Source of the DNA: Sporopachydermia quercuum
Lineage: Eukaryota; Ascomycota; Sporopachydermiomycetes; Sporopachydermiales; Sporopachydermiaceae
Length of the DNA: 64,000 nucleotides
Direction: 5' to 3'
Assembly (NCBI GenBank): GCA_001599295.1
Contig: BCGN01000009.1
Location: forward strand, 597,002-661,001
Shown here piece by piece: positions 58,901-64,000 of the stretch. The translations under genes and the position numbers were made by a program. Below the pieces are notes generated by a model that did not search any database, was not told the DNA's origin, and saw nothing but the letters and a program-made list of their open reading frames with translations. The first letter of the stretch is position 1. Every line of letters begins with the position of its first letter.

Positions 58901-59256
58901 CAACTGTTACATTAGAACATCAAACAATCCATTCAACCTGATTTCACCATCATCATATTTCTTATCAGCGACAAATCAGCATACGCCTCGAGTAATCTCA
59001 TGTCTTAGAATATCCTATTATAATAACACCTTGACCCCTCAACACGGGAATGCTAGGATTCAATATTCTTCATTGCTTATCAAGGTATCTTCTCTTTACC
59101 AGATCCTTCATCTATCGTGCTATATCAACACCCGTATCTGCTACAGCACCTGCATCAATCTCAATCTCAATATCAAGCTCAATCCCTATCTGAATTCCTA
59201 GCAATTGTAATCGCATGGGTTATCATATACCATCACCGAACAATACTTACAGACAT
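55917..59256 (-). CDS. Pho80/Pcl-type cyclin with a 6-nt first exon
   Basis: 867 residues if exons 59251-59256 (ATG TCT) and 55917-58514 are joined. The cyclin box lies at about 616-850: FPVADLLLMLSALLQKIIEAND, PAISLHAYLTRILKY, VFLSLLVYFDRIA, then MDSYNIHRLIIAGVTVASKFFSDVFYKNLRYAKVGGLPLAELNHLE split over an acidic Ser/Glu/Asn insert at about 716-777. FYxNxxYAKVGG is the Pho85-cyclin signature (Pho80, Pcl6, Pcl7, Pcl8/10). The long N-terminal region is Ser/Asn/Gly-rich with SQSQSQ repeats. The frame is open back to a TAA at 58560-58562 with no ATG. TACTAAC-TATAAACAG at 58515-58530 provides an acceptor, and the only good upstream donor follows ATGTCT at 59251-59256. The cyclin class is firm; the first exon is inferred. 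Confidence 0.82.
58515..59250 (-). other. Inferred intron of the cyclin gene (736 nt)
   Basis: Donor GTAAGT directly after ATG TCT, perfect TACTAAC (plus 58524-58530), acceptor AACAG 9 nt later. Phase 0. The geometry matches the other introns in this window. Confidence 0.72.
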
Positions 59257-61263
59257 ATCTAAAGCATCAATTGCTTTGTACTGCTTAGTTGCTATTAAAC
59301 AAACTAACTTTTTTGGAAATAATTACAAACAAACGGTTCATAAGAACAGTTAAATTCAAACGTTGATAACTCTACTATTTGATTCCTTTATCAATGGTTG
59401 CTAATACATCAAGCCGATCATTATTCTATTGCTTGACGAAGGAAAAGCCTTCTGTTACTCTGCTGTAAGGAAATGAACGCAAACAAAAGGAAGGAAACCA
59501 AACTGAGTTTGTGAAATAATAATAATAAGGTTTAAGGTTTGAATGCACTTTTGACGTACATGTTATAAAGAGCGAGAAAGTTTAAATAAAAACATGATCG
59601 GGTTTATTGGGATATCTAGGAATGGCTATGGGTATGAGTAGTTGGGCACTCTGAGAGTGAAAAAGGCGTTCTGTATTAATACGTTCACTCAAGCTAATTG
59701 AATTGTTATCTACCTCGTATGATACAAGCCGAATATCCGATACTCTTTATTCTATTGAAAAACAGAAAGACAGAAGGACAGAAAGACAGACAGGAAAACG
59801 AACGGGAGTTATGTGGAAATAAAGTTATCACCATTTTGAGGAAAACATTTCCTTTTAAAATATTATATGCACGTATATGCACGTATCTGTATCTTTCCCT
59901 TGTAGTGAATCCCTTTAAGTTTCTACTACAGCAAACCATTTTGATGAATTGTGAGTCCAGTGATTGATTAGCCGGATGCTTATATAGCAGAAGATAGATA
60001 GAAGAAAATACATATATTTAATTGAAAGTAGTATTTACTGATTTTTTCTGTTTTCTATTTATATAGTATTTTTCTAATGTAGTTATAGTGACAGTTGTTT
60101 CATGGGTTCGAATAGGTTCACCAAACGCAACTGAAATAAGCAGTCAATAGTAAATAACAAGTAATGGGAAGTGTTTAGACTAAGCGGTTGTATTTGACGA
60201 GGCAATAATGATAGCAGAGACAAAGATGTGATTGTTGTCAATGCTTTGGAAGATCCTCTTACTTTAAAATTAACTGCCCCTTTCGTTTTATTGTATGGCA
60301 AATATCATCAGTAGAGCCTATGACATAACTGCTCCTGTTTCGTCGTTAGGAGGCCAGTACGGGTTACGTAACACTGACTAAGGCAATAAATGGATTGAAA
60401 TGTACAAGGAATAGGAAGCGAAAAACAAAAAATGCAATGACAATGTCTGAATGAGAAGCAAAGTGTGTAACTGTATCATTAAATAAACTAGGATCTGAAT
60501 CCTCATTAGCTTCAACTATTCTATAAGTATTTTACTTGTTCAAATAAGAGTGAGATGTAAGGAATGTGAAGTGCGAAGTTGAGGTAACTAAGTATTCAAC
60601 AAGGATCAGTCATAGAAGACAGAGCGAGGAAACAATGAATTGATGCAATTCAGTTATTGCTTCACCAAAATTTCCCTGAATTGTTTGCTTTCCAGACTTC
60701 TAATGACGATGTCTTTTTGATTAGATCTGGTATCAATTGGACATCCTGGTATTTCGTATTCTTCGTATCCCTCAAGCGAAGATTAGTGAACACTGCTAGG
60801 TAAGTAGTAAGCTTAAAACAGCACTTTTGAACGTTAGAGCAACAAAAACTCTTCTAGCTAGCTTTTTTCATCTAGGACATTTTCTCTTTCCTCCAATTAA
60901 TAATATTCTTTCTTTACTCGAAATTGAGCATTCTTCGATCTCTCCAATTCCGCCATCTCAACAACCAGATAAAGTAACAATTCATCATGTGACAACTCAT
61001 TCCCTCTTTCATCTTTCAATCTCCAGACAATCCCTGAGATTCCAACAAGTTCTGTGACAATTCTGAGGCCTGTGGCTAATGACTACTATGTGTCTGGTTG
61101 ATATATGATCTGACATGTTATGCTTGCTTTATATATTTTAATCTGTCGGATAATAGAGGTACTAAAAATAACGTCAGAAGTGAGTGGAAATAACTCATNT
61201 TCATAATAAGCACCAAGTATCAGCCTTGTATCGGATTATTAGTAACCAAAGATTAAACTAGAG
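59257..61263. other. Intergenic region cyclin / PET117
   Basis: 2 kb with no firmly supported gene. Two open minus-strand blocks (60654-60771 and about 60918-61080) look coding-like and may be exons of an unannotated gene (see findings). A purine-rich AGACAGAA stretch is near 59765-59795. Confidence 0.35.
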
Positions 61264-61581
61264 ATGTCAACAGGAGCAAGAATTACATTTGGTGTAAGCT
61301 GTGTGGCAGCAGTGTTCACTATTGTTGGGGTACATTATATTCAGCATTCCGAGCGTGAAGCATTGAAATTAGGACCAATTCGGGATGCTGAAAGAATGGC
61401 AAATAAAAGACAACAAGCCCAGTTAGAGGATGAGTTATCTAAATTGACGCCTGAAGAAGCAGCTAAGATGAGAAAGAGAATTCAATTGAAGCAAGAATAT
61501 GAGCTGCAGAAGAAATTACAGGAAGAGTATTCTAAAGTGCAACCATTGTCTGGTATAACAGTTGTTGGCGAGGAGAAATAA
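61264..61581 (+). CDS. PET117: Pet117-like cytochrome c oxidase assembly factor
   Basis: 105 residues. An N-terminal transmembrane helix (about 7-25, ITFGVSCVAAVFTIVGVHYI) is followed by QHSEREALKLGPIRDAERM and a charged coiled-coil tail. The pattern short N-terminus, single TM, GVH..Q...R..L..G.IRD.ER matches yeast Pet117 (107 residues), a mitochondrial inner-membrane protein that couples haem a synthesis (Cox15 oligomers) to complex IV assembly. No intron. The only ATG near the start is 61264. Confidence 0.85.
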   Translation: MSTGARITFGVSCVAAVFTIVGVHYIQHSEREALKLGPIRDAERMANKRQQAQLEDELSKLTPEEAAKMRKRIQLKQEYELQKKLQEEYSKVQPLSGITVVGEEK

Positions 61582-61875
61582 TCTTAGGAGAATATTAGTT
61601 TCATGGCTCGAAGGTAGGGAGTTCTTGTACATATTAATGCTTTTACTATGAGAAAAGTCAGGTGAATGAATAAAAGGTATATGCTATCTTGTAGCAATAT
61701 TAGTAGCAGAGGAACTATAATTATGCAATTTACAGAATGTTAACAATGACTTTGAAAATTAACTATTATATATAATTAATAGGTACTCCAATTAATTCTG
61801 AATAATATATATATATCAAATACTCTTACCACTAACAAAAAATAAATGGAAAAAATAAATGGAAACAAAAAGGTA

Positions 61876-61963
61876 CTCGGCAACGGGGAATTGAACCCCG
61901 GTCCCCCGCGCGCTGAACAAACGTTCTGACAGGCGGAAATTCTAGCCACTAAACTATTGCCGA
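61876..61963 (-). tRNA. tRNA-Asp (anticodon GTC) with a 16-nt intron
   Basis: On the minus strand: acceptor stem TCGGCAA/TTGCCGA with discriminator G73, D-arm GTTTAGTGGCTAGAAT, anticodon stem TCCGC/GCGGG (one G-U), loop CTGTCA-C (anticodon GTC), variable GGAC, T-arm CGGGG-TTCAATT-CCCCG. The anticodon stem closes only if 16 nt between positions 37 and 38 are removed; the mature length is then 72 nt before CCA. A T-run (TTTTT) just downstream would end Pol III transcription. CAG-anticodon (Leu/Ser) alternatives are excluded by the short variable loop. Confidence 0.9.
61911..61926 (-). other. tRNA-Asp intron (16 nt)
   Basis: Minus-strand GAACGTTTGTTCAGCG between A37 and C38, the canonical eukaryotic tRNA intron site. 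Needed to pair TCCGC with GCGGG. Confidence 0.85.
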
Positions 61964-62185
61964 TTTTCATTTTTGAAACTGTCNGATCATATATCATTCA
62001 GTAAAATAAAATGAATTTTAAGAAAAATTGAAGAATTGTATTAGAATTCTTACTTTTTTCCTTCTTCTCCTTCTTATTATTATTAATTAGAAAGAGAAGA
62101 ATGAGAGTAAATAATCAGCGAAGTAAATAGTATATATATATAAAAGGTACAAATAGAAATATAGATAAATGTGAACTGCCAATGT

Positions 62186-62206
62186 GTCACGTGAAAGGTC
62201 ACGTGG
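62186..62206. promoter_or_regulatory. Two GTCACGTG boxes 12 bp apart
   Basis: GTCACGTGA at 62186-62194 and GTCACGTGGG beginning at 62198, centre to centre 12 bp. This is the bHLH core used by Cbf1; CACGTGGG is also the high-affinity Pho4 site. They lie about 1.3 kb upstream of the cell-wall gene and 225 bp beyond the tRNA 5' end. Confidence 0.5.
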
Positions 62207-63413
62207 GTTTAGTAATAAGTAATGTATAGCTGGTTGTTACATTTTATGTGAAATTAGTGTCCCTTGTGGCTCCTCTATATTCGTCCTATTAGTAATTATA
62301 TGTTCTTTTCTCCATAAGTCCCATTAGTTATTATAAAACTCTCTAGTGANCTTTAAGAATATTAGAGATAGATAAGCATCTGGATACTAGCTTATTTATA
62401 ATAGATTAATGTGTCACAAACAAATAGTATTCAGTAGATCTTTGTCAGTTTGCCCCTGAAAGCCCTTACAATTTCATGAGAAAGCTTCGACTTTATAGCG
62501 CTAAATATACATTATGAAATCAATTATGCGTCAATTCAATTCGGCATAAATTCTCACTGGTTANTCCAATTTGTACTTTACAGCTACCAAAAATATGAAA
62601 TTACAAAGATAAAAGTAAAATTGAAACATGGTTTTCTATTTTCATACAATGAAAGTTCCCTCAAAAATAGCATCATTAGAAGAAATAGTTGTAAAACCAT
62701 GTCCATTCTTGAGTTAGAGTGCTATTCCGTAAAGATCTCCTTTGGATGAAACTAAAAGATATATAATGAAGGTGCTGGAGGTCCCGAAACAACAAAAAAA
62801 ATAAAATTTGAATCTATTTGTTTCCAAATTGGGCACCCTTTTCACTGTTTCATATTTCATAACTCTTCCGCTACGTATTCTTACTATAGAGAGTAGTATG
62901 ATCTCTCAGCTCTGTTTCAAATCGATGTATCCACACTTAAAGTTGACACACTAGTCAACCTTAAATTCTTTACGAGTTCCCATCNAGTAATCTTATTAGC
63001 AAAACAATATTCACCTTCCCTATTAGGTACTCAAATTTAAAGTTTTCAATCCTTCAAACTTTATATAGCTATAATCCATAATAAAGTTAATACCTAAAAG
63101 CTGAAACCAGTGTCAAACTACAACATAAATGTATCAAATCTCTAATTTTCCTATTGAAAAGCTCGATTTTCTACCTAAACCAGTTAAAATATATCTAAAT
63201 CAGGGTTTTAATACCATTGTTTCAAATTGTTTTCCTGTCTTCATACCAATTCGTTATATTACTACTTGTTTTCCCTCCGGCTTTCAATCTAGTGTTCTTT
63301 CTCCCAATTCCTATCTCTTTCTACCACCTTCAACCAGTAGCATCTCCTTGCATTCAATAAGCTTTTGTTAGTCAACAAAAAAAGTCAACATTTCAAAGTA
63401 TTTAGAGCAGTAA

Positions 63414-63434
63414 TTTCTACTTTCTACTTTCTAC
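63414..63434. repeat. TTTCTAC heptamer, three tandem units
   Basis: Three perfect copies followed by a T tract, 65 bp upstream of the cell-wall protein ATG. Confidence 0.85.
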
Positions 63435-63498
63435 TTTTTTTTGTTCAATCTTTGATTATCATTCAAGCATTTAAATCAGCATTCAACCGCACGTTAAG

Positions 63499-64000
63499 AT
63501 GAAGCTTAGTTCACCTTGTACAGTAATATTGCTATTAATAGCTTTCATTTTTTTTCATATAACCTATGCAGATGCTAAAAAGGTTATAGTTAAAGTAACT
63601 GTTGTAGTTACTCAGACAGAAACATTGCCGTGTGAAACAGAATACATCACAGATTTTCAAACAACAACTACATCTGTTTGGGAATGTGAGGTTGAAGAAA
63701 TATGTAGCGGAAAGCATTCAAGCGTTGTGCTAGTTCCAATAAGTTCAACGGGTTATTCAGAGGTGATTAGCACGACATTGTTAGAAGACCTTCCTAAGAC
63801 TTCTAGTGCTATTCCTTCGTCAGCACCAGAAATATCAGTTCCTATTTCCTCGGTTGCTGTTTCCTTTGTTCCAGTGTCTTCAGAACCTGTTTCAGAATTT
63901 GTTACACCACCTCCTGTTAGCTCAGTCCCTGTTAGCTCAGTTCCTGCTAGCTCGGCTCCTGTTAGTTCCGCTCCTGTTAGCTCGGCTCCTGCTAGTTCAG
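63499..64000 (+). CDS. Secreted Ser/Pro-repeat cell-wall protein, 5' part (cut by window edge)
   Basis: 167 codons visible, no stop. A signal peptide of about 24 residues (MKLSSPCTVILLLIAFIFFHITYA) is followed by a Thr/Val-rich region with three Cys (PCETEY, WECEVEEIC) and then Ser/Pro/Val-rich sequence. From 63913 the gene becomes a 15-bp tandem repeat encoding (V/A)SS(V/A)P. This is the build of yeast GPI-anchored mannoproteins and adhesins, heavily O-glycosylated on Ser. The GPI signal, if any, lies outside the window. The family is not named; function as a cell-wall or adhesion protein is inferred. Confidence 0.7.
   Translation, partial: MKLSSPCTVILLLIAFIFFHITYADAKKVIVKVTVVVTQTETLPCETEYITDFQTTTTSVWECEVEEICSGKHSSVVLVPISSTGYSEVISTTLLEDLPKTSSAIPSSAPEISVPISSVAVSFVPVSSEPVSEFVTPPPVSSVPVSSVPASSAPVSSAPVSSAPASS
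63913..64000 (+). repeat. 15-bp coding tandem repeat, five full units plus a partial one
   Basis: Units read CCTGTTAGCTCAGTC, CCTGTTAGCTCAGTT, CCTGCTAGCTCGGCT, CCTGTTAGTTCCGCT, CCTGTTAGCTCGGCT and a 13-nt partial. It encodes the P(V/A)SS(V/A) pentapeptide and continues past the edge. Confidence 0.9.

Larger units (their letters stand above)
61964..63498. other. Intergenic region upstream of the cell-wall protein gene
   Basis: 1.5 kb, with no open frame of interest beyond an 80-codon one (63129-63371) that lacks features. A paired TCACGTG box (62186-62206) and a TTTCTAC x3 repeat (63414-63434) are listed separately. Confidence 0.45.

Noticed and set aside
60101-60120. GGGTTCGAATAGG resembling a tRNA B box
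   Set aside because: The T-stem does not pair and no acceptor or anticodon stem can be built around it.
61081-61250. Minus-strand IIRQIKIYKA segment resembling the end of Apc10/Doc1, preceded by TACTAAT
   Set aside because: The match is six residues; upstream exons would have to overlap PET117, and the DTH signature before it is missing.

Overview
This window is a piece of a budding-yeast (Saccharomycotina) nuclear chromosome. The DNA is AT-rich and the spliceosomal introns are yeast-like: donors GTAAGT or GTATGT, branch points TACTAAC or close variants, and acceptors only 8-14 nt further on. Single-copy yeast genes are recognisable throughout (ASH1, TSR2, CDC8, MET30, CHO1, HIS1, PET117). 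CTG codons sit at positions that are Leu in the families compared here (the KGRL and RLDIA motifs of HIS1, the KL(L/F)EVGG segment of calcineurin A, KLEQ of MET13), so CTG is read as Leu and the CUG-Ser and CUG-Ala clades are unlikely. I cannot name the species. Isolated single N bases are scattered through genes and spacers alike, which fits masked heterozygous or uncertain positions. Gene density is low: 20 protein genes and one tRNA in 64 kb, with spacers up to 4.2 kb.

Layout. 1-14 kb: a long 5' region, ASH1-type GATA repressor (+), ornithine decarboxylase SPE1 (+), a Lot5/ICln-family protein (+), calcineurin A (-), the ribosomal-protein escort factor TSR2 (+). 14-27 kb: HID1/ECM30 family (-), a SET-domain lysine methyltransferase (+), ketopantoate reductase PAN5 (-), AP-2 sigma subunit APS2 (+, two introns), thymidylate kinase CDC8 (-, one intron). 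28-44 kb: PDI1 (+), methylenetetrahydrofolate reductase MET13 (+), an unrecognised serine-rich 775-residue protein (+), phosphatidylserine synthase CHO1 (-), F-box/WD40 MET30 (-). 48-64 kb: a 1190-residue Ulp1/C48 protease of the DEN1/SENP8 type (+), HIS1 (-, one intron), a Pho80/Pcl-type cyclin (-, inferred 6-nt first exon), PET117 (+), intron-containing tRNA-Asp (-), and the start of a secreted repeat-rich cell-wall protein running off the right edge.

The genes are independent housekeeping and regulatory loci, not a cluster. Loose functional links exist. SPE1 and MET13 feed polyamine and methionine metabolism, and MET30 encodes the F-box subunit known to repress the methionine programme. 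MET30 (SCF) and the DEN1-type protease both touch cullin/ubiquitin-like biology. No mobile element, CRISPR array or foreign gene block was recognised. The most useful results are gene-structure corrections (HIS1 and the cyclin have short upstream first exons that a simple reading-frame scan misses), the tRNA-Asp intron, and the very large DEN1-like protease.
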